NCBI GenBank assembly: GCA_037893225.1
Contig: JAZGUH010000400.1
Span: 248,001 to 312,000, forward strand
DNA: 64,000 nucleotides
Reading direction: 5' to 3'
From: Hippasteria phrygiana
Lineage: Eukaryota > Echinodermata > Asteroidea > Valvatida > Goniasteridae
Shown: one piece after another, positions 43,650 through 55,900 of the stretch
Layout: each line of letters begins with the position of its first letter
Numbering within the stretch: position 1 is the first letter of the stretch
Translations under genes and position numbers: made by a program
Notes under the pieces: model-generated
What the model was told of the DNA's origin: nothing
Databases searched by the model: none
The model's input: the letters and a program-made list of their open reading frames with translations, nothing else

Positions 43650-44222
43650 AGTTAAAAAGTCGTATCTTCATTGAGTGATCCCCGCAATGTCGCTTCCCAG
43701 GTTGTATCGTAAAATTGGGTGTAATCCCTGGCTATACGGCATACTGTGTTTATGACTTCTGACTGGCGCTCACCCGAACAAAGACACTGACAATTTGGGA
43801 GACCGCCAACATAGGGCGAGATAGCTCGGTTGGTAGAGCGCCGGTACGGTAACCCGGAGGTCGCAGGTTCGAATTCCGCTCCTGCCAGTTTGTTTGTTCA
43901 CTTTGAAAACGTATTCAAATTTACCTGGTCAGTTTCCCTTGTGGATTGTTTGAATAGTTATAAGTTAAAAAGTCGTATTCTCATTGAGTGATCCCCATAA
44001 TGTCGCTTCCCAAGTTGTATTGTAAAATTGGGTATGATCCCTGGCTATACGGCATTCTGGGTTGATGACTTCTGACTAGCGCCCACCCGAACAAAGATAC
44101 TGACAATTTGGGAGACTGCCAACATCGGGCAAGATAGCTCAGTTGGTAGAGCACCGGTACGGTAACCTGGAGGTTGCAGGTTCGAATTCCGCTCCTGCCA
44201 GTTTCTTTGTTCACATTTCAAA
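43650..44222 (+). repeat. Tandem dimer of tRNA-derived SINE, family 1
   Basis: Two complete head-to-tail units of about 300 bp. Each has 'ttaaaaagtcgta', 'attgagtgatcccc', 'ctggctatacggcat', 'gacttctgactggcgc' and 'gacaatttgggagac'. Each then has a tRNA-like head (43817-43889 and 44128-44200) with 'agatagctcggttggtagag' (A-box) and GGTTCGAATTCC (B-box), followed by 'ctgccagttt'. The two heads are nearly identical. The anticodon stem is imperfect, so these are SINE promoters rather than functional tRNA genes. Confidence 0.88.
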
Positions 44223-45200
44223 TAAATCAGACTTTTGTAGCTATATAGCTTCGAAAAATGCCCCTTTAAGATGATGACACGTAACAAGTGATGAGGTAAC
44301 CATGACGTCATTATAATTTTTATTTATAATACGTACTGGGCTACCTAGACACTTCTTTTGAACTTAATCGGACTTGTACTTTTGTTTATATATGGCTTCA
44401 AAAACTGCCCCTTTAAGATTACGTGACGTGACATGTGACGTACGGTTAGTCTGATGCCCTGATATGAGCATTGCCTGATTTCTATACTGTTCGTCAGGTA
44501 ACCCCTATTGTTGTTGAGGGGGAAGACTGAAAAATCAGGGGGGGGGGGGGGGGGGGGGGGGGTTGCATGGATATCATTTGATGCATGAGGGCGCTGTTGA
44601 AAACATTAAGGGTGTACCATACTAAATAGACTTCCATTGACCTTAGAGTAGAATCCACCAACTTCACAGTGAAAACATCCATATCTAGGAGTCTCTCAGT
44701 TTTTGTGAAACTACTTAAAATTATAGTTTGATTATTAGTCTGTCAAATTCTTTTCATTTTTTGGCAGGTGAGCCGTTGATTTGTTTTGCTATTTGTCTGC
44801 AGAGAGTACCACCCCCAAAAATGTGGTTTTTCCCAAACCGGCTACCTGCCATTTTTCATAAAGCATCCCTCCACTTCACAAGCCAAACGAGACCAATATT
44901 AAAGCAACAATTGATCAAGTCTTCACAAAAGTTCAAGCACAGAACCCCCAGGTTATGATAACTGATCATAATTACACAATCTATCAATTGCATGACCCCC
45001 CGAAATTTATAATTCCAATAAAGTTGTGGGTTTGCAATTTATGCTAATCAGTTTGGCGCAGCCATTTTGGGCTATTTAGTGAGGTGCACCCTTAAGATAC
45101 GTATTTATGTACATTTGGCCATGCTGTAGTGTTTTTTCTGAGGATTTTCAGTTTGAAATCAACGGTCACAGTGCAATAAAATATTTACTATGAGTCTTTT
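44223..45200. other. No gene seen; 25-G tract inside
   Basis: Non-coding. Holds an uninterrupted run of 25 G at 44538-44562. Two copies of a 'gcttc.aaa.tgcccctttaagat' phrase occur at 44246 and 44396, each followed by 'tgacacgtaacaagtga' or a similar sequence, suggesting an old tandem duplication of about 150 bp. Confidence 0.5.
44538..44562. repeat. Poly-G tract (25 G)
   Basis: Uninterrupted homopolymer in non-coding sequence between the SINE dimer and the 45.2-kb repeat. Confidence 0.95.
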
Positions 45201-45229
45201 CCTTTATTTTGTACTTTTCTTATGTGAAA

Positions 45230-45610
45230 TTTACTACCTTTTTTTTTCTCTTGCTGGAGTTTTCTTGGGGGTTGGGGAAAACTGGGTGGGGGGGCAGGCC
45301 GACGATTTGGAAGGAAACCCCCCCCCCCCCCCCAAATAGCCCTCTGCCCCCGATACCGCTCCCCCCCGTAGCGCCGTCACTGCTTTTGAAGTGACAAAAT
45401 CCCGCCTCCTGGGGCAACATTTTAGTGAAAATATCCGATATACATAGGTGGGGCACTCTGACCTTATGGTTTTATAATTTGTCATGATAGGGAAACAATG
45501 GCAATATGAGTGACCAAAATTCACCATGATGGGGCTTGAAAAACTTTACCAAACCCCCATATAAGCGCAGCGCGGTGTGGGGGGGGGGGGGGGGGGGAGC
45601 AATTGATAGG
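45230..45610 (+). repeat. Dispersed repeat shared with 49225-49620, with C16 and G19 tracts
   Basis: Shared order: 'cacttttgaagt.acaaaatc', 'cctggggcaa', 'gtggggcactct.accttat', 'gaccaaaattcac..atga.ggggctt' and 'accaaac.cc'. This copy has runs of 16 C (45318-45333) and 19 G (45579-45597) that the copy at 49225-49620 lacks. Confidence 0.65.
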
Positions 45611-45619
45611 CGGATATAT

Positions 45620-47835
45620 TGGAGATGAATGAATTAGACTACATGAAGCAATACATATTGTGTGGGCATGTGTCACGCGTAAGCGGAAAACAAGACCCGT
45701 TTTAATGTTCAATAAGTTTTATTAAATGGGGTTCGAAAAAGAATTTGATAACATGTAGAAGAAATTAGCCATTATTAAGCGCCTTGTTTGGGCGGTGGGT
45801 ATACTGCCCGTTCAAAATGTGCTTGCTCGAAACAGACAAATTGCTTGGTTTTCGTTAAATAAAGCTACGGATTTATGTTTCCATGCTACACGTGTATCAC
45901 AGTTAATTGTAGCTTTAAGCTTTGGAAGTGAGTTTCTTGCGAAGAGTTTCTTAGATGCGCATGAATCTAATTTGCATTTTAGATCATGCTATACTTCTAC
46001 GTTTGGGTGGGTCACCGGTTTTGCTGCTTTTTTGCAGCTTTTTTTAGATACCACGCTTCGACTTATTATGATGATGACGTCGGCATAATGTCCGGTTTTC
46101 TTCTGTAACATATCTCGGCTATATACCAATTAGAAAGACCCAATTAGGGTTTAGTTGCATGAAGATTGCCCGTTACGGCGTTTGAAATTGCAGTGTGCAG
46201 TCCCAAAATACATTTTCTTGACGATGATATAGGCCTAATATGTTTTATTCCAACGCCGTAACAGAATTTTGATTTTTTTTTTGTAAGGTGGGATAAGCTG
46301 AATATAAAGCTATCAAGTGCAATATTATTCCGTTTGTAGTTTTTTTATTTATAATTAGAAGGTTATTTTAGCATTAATCAGTAAAAAAAATACGGTTGGT
46401 CGACCGTACAAAATACGGTAGACGGGGGTATCACTGGACTGTTAATTTTACAGTCAATTTATTACAGCTATGTGAAAGTATGACCCAGAAAAGGAAAGTG
46501 ATAACTAAATCAGTTTGCCCCCTATTCTTGATTTATTGGGATTGATCATGTACGTTTATATGTTTCTTTTTTTGAGACACATGTATAAGTTGGCCTTACG
46601 AGGAAAAGGAGATTTGAAGTCGTTATTTTATATGAAAGACTAAAACTGTCAGGGTGGACAGTGTTGTCTTTGTTGAATGTAGAGGGGTGTCTAAGTAAAG
46701 GGTATACAGCGATAAATTTGAGAAACTGCGAAAAAAGAAATATAATGCATGGGCTGGCAGCCTGGCCGCATTTATGGTTTCTTGTCTGGGGGTTGTTTAG
46801 TGTCATTACAGAAAAGATTTATTGATAATAAGTGAGGTTGTATTTGAAAATGAGAGGCGTCAATTATTGGGAGGTAACGTGCCCACGCCGTGCCCGCTGG
46901 AGAATGTTCCCCCGCTAGATGTCATGGATTGTCAGATGACTCCTGCAATAGTGGACAACGGGTAACGTTTCGTACGTATTTCTATAAGAATTCGACTTGA
47001 CTATCATAATCTTAAGAAAGGGCGCCCTCTGTATGGAGACAGAACGCGCACATCTGTTGAAAATGGTATCGCGGCTTGTTTGCGAATTTGTTGTGCTTTA
47101 TACTATAGAGTACAGTATTTGAGAATGCTGCACCAGACCATTATTGGTACGGTAAGAATTGGTACAGAGCGGTTTTGAAAAGGTTTCTTGTTTTCATTTT
47201 ATGTGGAATTATCTGTTTGTGTGTGTGTGTGTTTTATAATAGTTGCATGCAATAAATGTTAAGTTATATTCCCATAGAATATCAGGTGTAGAATGGTGTA
47301 GAATAAACCATTTACCGAAGTTGGGTGTGAACGTTCGAGCAGCATTATATACTATGGATGTGTACAATGTATGTGTACGTGTCTGCATGTGTTTTAAAAA
47401 CTAAAAGGCCTAGGCTCAGCATGGTTCAACTTCAACCTCTTTTTTAGCAGTACTCCACTAGCCAAATGCAAGTAAAAACAGTAGCAGCTTAATGAAATCC
47501 ATCCCCTAAAACTAGTCGGCTTGGTGAGTTTTAACATTTGCACTAACCACAACAACCCTTGTATCATGTGTATATTCCTTCAGTATCAACCATGCTAGTG
47601 ATCTTTGCTTGCTTATAAGTTATATAGAAATGGCAATAATTAATCCTAAAGCCAGTAAATGATTTTTTTGTGGCATTCTTTTTACATGCACATAATGCAA
47701 TTGTGTTATTTTGTCTGATTGTGTATTGATGTGTAAGATTGGAAAGGGAATTAATGTGGGTTGCAGTGCTGGCAGGATATGTACGTATATAGTCTATAGA
47801 GAAATTACTGTGTTTGGTTATTTGTAGGCTATATC
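45620..47835. other. No gene recognised
   Basis: No exon, RNA gene or repeat that I can support. A (GT)n run lies at 47218-47232. A small open frame at 45795-46088 (97 codons) has no recognisable domain. The patch 46860-47060 is less AT-rich and could be a promoter, but nothing in the sequence proves it. Confidence 0.4.
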
Positions 47836-47839
47836 TTAT

Positions 47840-47908
47840 TTAACCCTAACTCCCTAGGGTGTGTGGAAATCATATTGAAATTGGAGGATTCAGGACTGTT
47901 AGGGTTAA
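47840..47908. mobile_element. Minimal TTAACCCTAAC-bounded element (69 bp)
   Basis: Exact inverted ends TTAACCCTAAC (47840-47850) and GTTAGGGTTAA (47898-47908) around only 47 bp that include a single 'ttggaggattcagg' unit. It is the smallest member of the family here. Confidence 0.85.
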
Positions 47909-48019
47909 AGAAGTTGTGCGACACTATAAATAACAGTATAGGTTAAATATTTTACTTTAATACCCCCACCAAAATCGGTCAAGAACAGGAAAATCTTGGA
48001 AAATAATTAACACTCCTTG

Positions 48020-48290
48020 TTAACAACTATCTAAATGTGTGGCACAACACGTTATTTTAAGATTTATGTCAGTAGAATCTGTAAAATTGAGGCAGAAATT
48101 AACATGTATATGAATACTTTGAGTGACGATACACTGTGCCAAGAATATCTAATATAGAAAACATAAACTTTCTTTTCCTATATTACATAAACATTTCCAA
48201 TTTTTTTTTTCAAATGCAAAGGTCGTGCCAAGTGTTCATACAAGTCTGAAAAACAGATGGCTGGTTATTTTTTAAAAATTTGTTATTCTT
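48020..48290 (+). repeat. Dispersed repeat shared with 8495-8930
   Basis: Starts 'aactatctaaatgtgtggca' and ends 'acagatggctggttatttt'. It is shorter than the first copy, lacking about 150 bp of its middle. Confidence 0.7.
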
Positions 48291-48376
48291 TTGCTTATAT
48301 TTGTTGAAAAGTAAAGTCGGGGAAATGTTGTGGGCCATATGCTACCTGTAGTTCTACGGGTAGGCCTTCTGTTAGA

Positions 48377-49097
48377 TTAACCCTAACTTCCTAGTGTTTT
48401 CTACTAAGTACTGGACCAAGTCTGCCAAAATCTACCACTGACCTTGCTTCACATAATGCTTTATTACCAAATCCGCTTAAAGGTAGTGCATATGATTGGT
48501 AACCCTGCAATTTTTTAAAACTAAATTATTACGAAATATCTTACTAGACTAAGGTATTAGTAGTCTACTTTCAATCATTCTGTGAAATGATGGCATCTGG
48601 TGTGCTGTTTTTGTCAAGAAAAGTAGAAATTTATATCGTTTTCAAATGATTTCCAGCTGGAAATCGTTAGAAAACTGCTCTGTAGGCTTTAGTCAAGGCA
48701 CGCGTGGCCACCTGGGCGAGTGGCGCGCCCCGGACATCCTTGCATTCGGGGCGCGTCACGCGTCCGGGTAGCCACATGCGTCTTGACTAAAGACTATCAG
48801 CTGCCTGACGGTTGAAAACGAGGGGTTTTTCTTTTGTCTTTTTTGCCATGAAACAATGCAAAACTTTGAACAGGTCAGTGGAATGATTTTTCCTATAAAA
48901 TACTATTACTAACCCCTAATTCCATTTTGGGAAATTGCAACAATGACCAATAATGTACACTACATGTACCTTTAAATCCACCACAAGACTACCACTGCTA
49001 TAGGTGGATTTTGATGGACTTGGTACTAATGGCTTGCCTATGAAATTACTGAAATTGGGGAAATGGATTTTGATGGATTTGGGGAGGTTAGGGTTAA
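48377..49097. mobile_element. TTAACCCTAAC-bounded element carrying a nested MITE A
   Basis: Exact inverted ends TTAACCCTAAC (48377-48387) and GTTAGGGTTAA (49087-49097). A full MITE A (48477-48975) sits inside. Without it the host element would be about 220 bp, with 'aaatctaccactgacc' and 'gtggattttgatggac' inverted-type interior rather than the GGAGGATT minisatellite. Confidence 0.85.
48477..48975 (+). mobile_element. MITE A, complete copy, nested
   Basis: 499 bp, from TTAAAGGTAGTGCATATGAT to a right end reading 'aatgtacactacatgtacct' and then TTTAA. The internal palindrome (about 48683-48797: 'taggctttagtcaaggcacg' with 'cttgactaaagact') matches that of 29496-29612. Confidence 0.88.
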
Positions 49098-49224
49098 TAA
49101 AAATTTGTCTTATTTTGAAGGATGTGATTTTTGATAGAAATGTGTTTGATAATCTGAGAAAATTAATTGTATTGCAGTTAGAAGCATACAGCTGAAGTCA
49201 GATTTTTTTTGGGAAATATTAATG

Positions 49225-49620
49225 CCCCTATCAATTGTTCCCTACTCTGGGCCACAGCATCTCAGAGGTGGTGATTGTCACTTTTGAAGTCACAAAATCG
49301 CCACCCCTGGAGCAATAATGTAGTCACAATCCACACCTAAATGGGTGGGGACACTCCTACCTTATTGGGTGAGGATTAGAATTTTGATGCCATAATATAT
49401 GATGTATGTTTTGATTTAAAAAAATGCCTTGCAAAAGGATTGAACAAACATGTACATGTATATATTATCGGGCTTGTAAATAATGCCATCGGGTTTTTAT
49501 AATACAACACACATGAACCTGTATCGCCAGTGTATGATGACCAAAATCCACATCCTGGGGCTTTAAAAATGTGACCAAATCCCTACCTTAAAGGTGGGGT
49601 AGCCTGAGGCGGAAAATGGA
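49225..49620 (+). repeat. Dispersed repeat shared with 45230-45610
   Basis: See the entry at 45230-45610. Located just upstream of the Helentron coding region, so it may lie in its 5' part or mark its outer flank. Confidence 0.6.
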
Positions 49621-49941
49621 CACAATGATATGAAGGTTTAGTTACATACATGTACAGTTGAGTGTGATAAGTACAAAGAACATAGAAAATGTGGATGTAG
49701 CAAAGAAAATAATCTCTTATTTTTGGCAGTGTGTTTGTGTGCATGGTGTATGGCACCAGCACTGGATGTAATACAAATTTTGATAAAACAAATAATTGGG
49801 TGGAAGTGGCCGATTTTTTTTTTTTTACAGAAATTGACTGTACATGTATATCGCCTGTATTATTATGTATAGGAGGTAAAAGGCAGGGGTTAAGTATTTT
49901 TTTGTGATGTCTTAAGGATTGTTTTTGTGTATCAACAGAAA

Positions 49942-52900
49942 ATGAAGTACAACCAGATTGAGAAGAGAGCCAGGAGGGATGTCATGCGACATCTGGTGAT
50001 GAAGGAGTCGTCTCATCGATGTATGTTTCCCTTGTCTGTCATTGTGATGTTGTCTGACTCATCATCCATTTCATCTCCCCATCCACTCTTCTCTATATGT
50101 ACTCATCCCATGACCTGTTCATCTGCCATTTCATTTCTTCCTGGTGCTCCTTCACCCGGAGAGCCTTCATCACCTGGTGAAAAGTTCAATGCCTTGAGTT
50201 TTGTGCCTTCTCAAGGAAGTCTGTCTATCCCACACAGGGGTATCTTACCGAAGTCTGACTCGAAAGAGTGTACTCTTAGAGTACCCTGGTCACAACAACG
50301 GCTGTGTGACCTTGCAGGACAGACGCAATTCCCAGATGGGCTAGTTGACGTTATATTGCTAACGGGGCATGCAGCCTGCCATTCAACTAGTTCACTGGAA
50401 ACAGACCAAAAGGTAACACAGCTGATTGAAACAAGTGAACAAACAATAGAGCAAACAAATGAGCAAACTAATGAGCAGAGTAATAAACTGGAGGATGTTG
50501 CAGTGGTGACAGATGAACTAATGGAACATGCAGAAAGTGACAAGTATGGTGATGAAGAATGGCATGCAAAAGGTAATGTGAAAACAAAAGATGAATTGGA
50601 AAAGTTGGAATTTGTTGTATTACAGTATACAGGGAATGTCAGTGCTGAAGCGGAGGCCCCAATGACTGCTGAAGACAAAGATGAAGATGTCGAACGAAGA
50701 AAGCAAAGGAAGTCTGAAAAGGTAAACAAGATGAATAATGCCTGGCTCAAAGTAAATGAGATGAGAAGAAAGAGGGTGTTGAAGATGACTAGGAGAAGAC
50801 TACATGATCAGAAAGGCATGAGAAGGTTACATGATTTGTTGAAAGTCAAGCACTCTGTGATTAGAAAATTTGCACAAGATGAGTATGGAAATAGAGCAAG
50901 AGGGAAGCCCAAGAAAATCAATCACAAGAAACGAAGAAGAGCAATACGCAAGGAGTCCTATAATAGAACCAAAAACGGAAAGGTAGTTGAGTTGTGGTTG
51001 AGCACAGAAGAAAGAAGACTGAATGAGAAAGTTAGAAAGAGCAACTTTTGTCATACTAAAAGAAGTCTTAGTATTGTATTGAGCAGGATTGGTGACACTT
51101 GTAGACAAAAGCAAAAGAGGAACAGGCATCAAAAGAATAATGGTGATGTTAACAGTTCAAAGGGACATGTGCAATATCAAGATGCAAGAAGAAAAACTGA
51201 GAAAAGTGGTAAAACTGAGGAAATAAAGGACCAGGCTGTGAGGGCAGAAAAAGGAAGTAGCAGTAGGTGTGGGATGAGTAATACAAAGAAACAAAATGAT
51301 GTTGCTGAAGATAGTCATACTAAACAGTGCTGGTTGTGTGATCAATTTGTTATGTCACAAGAAAGGAGTGTGGAATGTGATTCTTGTAACATTTGGTATC
51401 ATGTTAAATGTATGAATTTCTTGCAGATGGAGAAGATTTTGTCTAACAAATCAGTAACATGGTTGTGTTGTAAATGTGGCAAGACTACTTACTGTCAGTC
51501 GCTTTTGTATGATCTTGGCATTCCTATAGATAAGAATATGTACGAGTTGACTGTGGAGGAGACATGCACTGATGACAATGTAGTTATGCAGAACTGTGTA
51601 GATAGAACTTCCAGAGGAAATGACATCAAAAGAAATGGAACAAACTGTGTACATGTAAGTGAAGTAAATAGGACTGACAAAGGAACATGTTGCACTAGGT
51701 TGAGAAGTAAAGGCCAGATAGATTTATCAAGGAAACAGACAGGAGGATATTCTTTGAGAAGCAAAAAAGGCAGAACTGATGAAAAAAGTAATACAGATGA
51801 TACGGCAAGACCCGTTGGAAAGGGAAAGAATGCAGATAGTTTGCAGTCAGATAAAAATGATGGTAATGGTAGTCATGGTTTGGAGTCACAAAAAAGATCA
51901 CGTAGAGTTAGAAGTAGAAAGAGACAACTGTCACCGAGTACTGGAAGATGTGAAATGAAATCCAAAGCACATAAAAAAGTAATGGTAGATAACAATGAGG
52001 AAGAAGATGATAATGCACAATGTACTACAGATAGAAAATTGCTACAAGGAACATATCAATCAGAGACAAGGACAGAAGAATTGCCTGCAACTGTATGCGT
52101 AGAAAGTAAAGGATATAAAACAGATGAAACAAGTGTAACATTGCAAGAATTCATTGTTCAGGGTAGTTGTCATCAAGGTCATCATAAGTTTGGATGTTAC
52201 AGTGGCAAACAATGTGTACCAAATGGATTGAGCAGTATGTTAATGAGTAGGTTGAAGAAATTAAAAAACTGGACCTCTGATGACATGGATAGTGTATTAA
52301 ATACTGGAAATGAGTTGTACGGTCATTTATCTCAGAGTTCTACGGTCCATCATGACTATTTGTTAGTGACTGAATTGCCAAATGAGCTAGATCTACTCAA
52401 TCATCATTTCAATATGGAGTTCCATGATGCTGTATGTGGTTCGTTTGGAGAGGAGTGTAATTTATCTGAATTTGATATGATACCAATGAATCGTGCCTTA
52501 CAGCAGACTCTTCAGCAATACCATGCATGTTTCATAACTTTCCATGGAAATACATTTGTTGTGATTGCTCAAGATGGGATGTATTATATCTTTGATTCAC
52601 ACTCTAGAAATCAGCAAGGTTGTCAGGTCAGTGAAGGACGAAGTTTGCTCAAATGTGTCACAGCATGGCAAGATGTACACAGGTACTGTACTGATTTGGC
52701 AAGATCTATGAATTTATCTAACAGTGAGCAGTTTGAAATTACAGGTGCATCAGTGTGGTTAGATGATGAGGTAAGGCAGGATGGTGATGGTACTACACAG
52801 GAGAAAGGACATTTGTTATTAGGGAGCAGTGAGCATAGTAAAGAAATAGATGGAGACAGTACTGATTCTAGAGTATTGCGTGGTTCTTGTAGTGGCTTGT

Positions 52901-55900
52901 CGAGTACACGTAGTGATATGCCAAATAATATGAAGGAAGACAACAAAGGCAGTTTGTATGGAATAAGTTGCAATAATAAATCAGATGGAGGCAGTGATGT
53001 AGAAATCGAGAGTGTGATACAAACACAGGGTTTTAAATTTGTTCCGTTGACATATGGTAGCAGGAATGCACTGTGTAGACATCATCGAATGGGCCATGTA
53101 TCTCTGGACCGTAATGAAATTTCAGATAAATGTGAAGAGATGGGACGACCTAATTCAGTGAAGAAAATTAAAGGTGATGGCAACTGCTTTTTCAGGGCTA
53201 TTTCATTTGCTGCGTCAGGAACTGAAAATAATCATATGCAGTTAAGAATGGCAACTGTGAATCATCTGTTGAAAAATGGAGATAAATTCAATGGCTTTCT
53301 GCGTCAAGGGTTTGTTAATGTGGAAGAATATGTTATGAGGCAAAGATTGTTTGATTGTGGAACGTGGGCTACAGAGGTTGAAATCATGGCCATGGCACAC
53401 ATGCTACGTGCAGACATATACACATATGAAGATGGAAATAACTGGTATGTTTTCTCAGCAAGTACTTTTGAGAGAGAGGCTGTAAAATTAGATGAGGCAA
53501 TTTACTTGTACCATATGCAAAGAATTCATTATGATGTTGTGTTGTCGGTTCATGAATTAGCAAGAGAATCTGCTAAGGGACAAGGAAAAGGACATGAAGA
53601 AGAAGCATTAGAAACGGATTCTTGCCTGAAAACAGCATCAAGTGATAAGAATGTAGAATTGAAATATGAGAAAGAAGTGAGTTTTGAGACCATGAAGCCA
53701 AAAAATCAAGATTTAAAACGTAAAAAACGAAAACGTACTAATATAACATTACAGCAAAAAAGGAAAAGAGAAAAAGCCAAGGAAAGGTATGACAAACAAA
53801 TTAATGAGGTTGTTATGGATAGCAAAGAAATACAACAATCTAAATCTAACTGTAAAAATCAGAAAAAATGTAGGTCAAGAAATTCCAATATTGTAGATAA
53901 GAAGTTAAAAGATGAAAAATTTTGCAATGATAAAGATAAAGCAAGTAAAAAAATATATAACCAGAAGAATTACCAAAAAAATGCAGACAGCAAGAAGAAA
54001 TCATTGCACATAAAGTATCACAGTGACATCAATTTTCAAACACAACGATTGGAGGCGCAAAGAAGAAGCTATGGTTTATATCCAAATTCAGAAGAAAAAA
54101 AAAATTCTGTGAAAAGAAGGTATCACCAAAATGTTAAATATAGAGAGAGTAAAATAAATCACGGTAAGGCAAAGTACCTTAATAATGCAGAGTATAGAAA
54201 AAAGCTAATTAATAGTGCAAAAACAAAGTACTCTGATAATGCGGAGTATAGAGAAAAGTTAATTAGCAGTGGAAAAACAAAGTACTCTGATAATGCTGAG
54301 TATAGAGAAAAGTTAATTAGCAGTGGAAAAACTAAGTACTCCGATAATGCAGAGTATAGAGAAAAGTTAATTACCAGTGGGAAAACAAAGTACTGTGATA
54401 ATGCTAAGTATAGAGAAAAGTTAATTAGCAGTGGAAAAACAAAGTACTCTGATAATGCTGAGTATAGAGAAAAGTTAATTAGCAGTGGAAAAACAAAGTA
54501 CTCTGATAATGCTGAGTATAGAGAAAAGTTAATTAGCAGTGGAAAAACAAAGTACTCTGATAATGCTGAATATAGAGAAAGGCTAATTAAGCAACAAAGT
54601 ATCAAATATAAAACAAAATATCATGAAGATGTTGATTATAGAAAAAAGGAAATATATAGAGTTCAATGTAAATACCATGACAATGTTTCATATAGAAATA
54701 AGCTAATTGCAAATATAAAAAAGAAATACGGATGTATTGTTTCCTATAGGATGAAATTGTTAAATTTTGAGAAATGCAAATACCGCAGTGATACAAACTA
54801 TAGGAGAAACTTAATAAAGCATGGAAAAGAAAAGTACAAAAGGGACGATGGGTATCGTGAAAAAATGGCAGTGATGAATCGTACACGTACTGTAAATAAG
54901 AAAGAGAAAAGACGTAGTATATGTTTCGTTACAAACAAATTTAAAGCAGATATATCCAAAGGACCAGAATACGTGTGTGCTTCATGTCATAAACTTCTGT
55001 TTAAGAAACAAGTCTTAAAATGTCATAAGTTGAAGTATAAAAACCAGAAGTGTATTACTGAAAAATATCTGCATACTTGCAGTAAAAAGTGTGAATCAAA
55101 GTGTCTGATTAGAGAATCAAGCAGATCATGTCTGTGGATTTGTTATACATGTCATAGGAAATTACTTGCTAATAGAGTACCTGGTGAGGCAAATGTGAAT
55201 AATTTAATCCTAATAGACATCCCGGAAGAATTGGCTTGTTTGAACACATTAGAAGAACATTTAATTGCTAGAAATGTGTCCTTCATGAAAATGATTGCAT
55301 TACCTAAAGGAGGACAGCATGGTGTACGAGGCCCAGTTGTATGTGTACCGTCGAATATAACAGATACAGTTAAAGTATTACCGAGAGCTGAAAATGAAAA
55401 TCAAATGATTCGTGTAAAGCTGAAGAGGAAACTAATTTATAAAGGATATTATCAGTATCAGTTTGTGAATAAAGAATACCTTAAACATAACAATAAGTGG
55501 TACCATGATATCGAAATAAACAATGATTGGGAGAATCCAGTGTGTGATGAAGATAATGATGAAATAGATCAACATGAAAGTGATGTTAAAGAAAAAGTGG
55601 AAACAAATGATGACATGGATAACAGTGATGAGGAAACAGAGGATGATCGTTTACGTGGCATAGCATTAGACAGTTGTCTTCAGCCAATTAATTTAGGACA
55701 GGAAATTCTTGATCAGTATTTTGATGATGTGCTTTGTGTTGCACCTTGTGAAGGCAATAGTCCAATCAGAATATTAATGGAAAAAGGCAATGAGGCAAAA
55801 TGCTTTCCAGCATTATTTCCAACAGGTCAACCTACATTTGATGATGATCGTGATGTGAATTTAACTCTGTGTAGATACATGCATAACCGATTAATGAATG

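Noticed and set aside
45795..46088. 97-codon open frame on the plus strand
   Set aside because: No domain, no splice or promoter support; length is within chance expectation.
46924..46961. Possible short first exon (MDCQMTPAIVDNG) with donor at 46962, spliced to the Helentron frame
   Set aside because: The phase gives a stop immediately after joining to the acceptor-like site at 49938, and there is no other support.
50211..50750. 179-codon minus-strand open frame
   Set aside because: Lies entirely antisense to the Helentron coding region and has no recognisable domain.
54159..54605. Minus-strand open frame with repeated LYSALSEYFVFPLLINFS
   Set aside because: Antisense of the 18-residue repeat in the Helentron. 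It looks like a membrane protein only because the sense codons are Lys/Tyr/Glu-rich.
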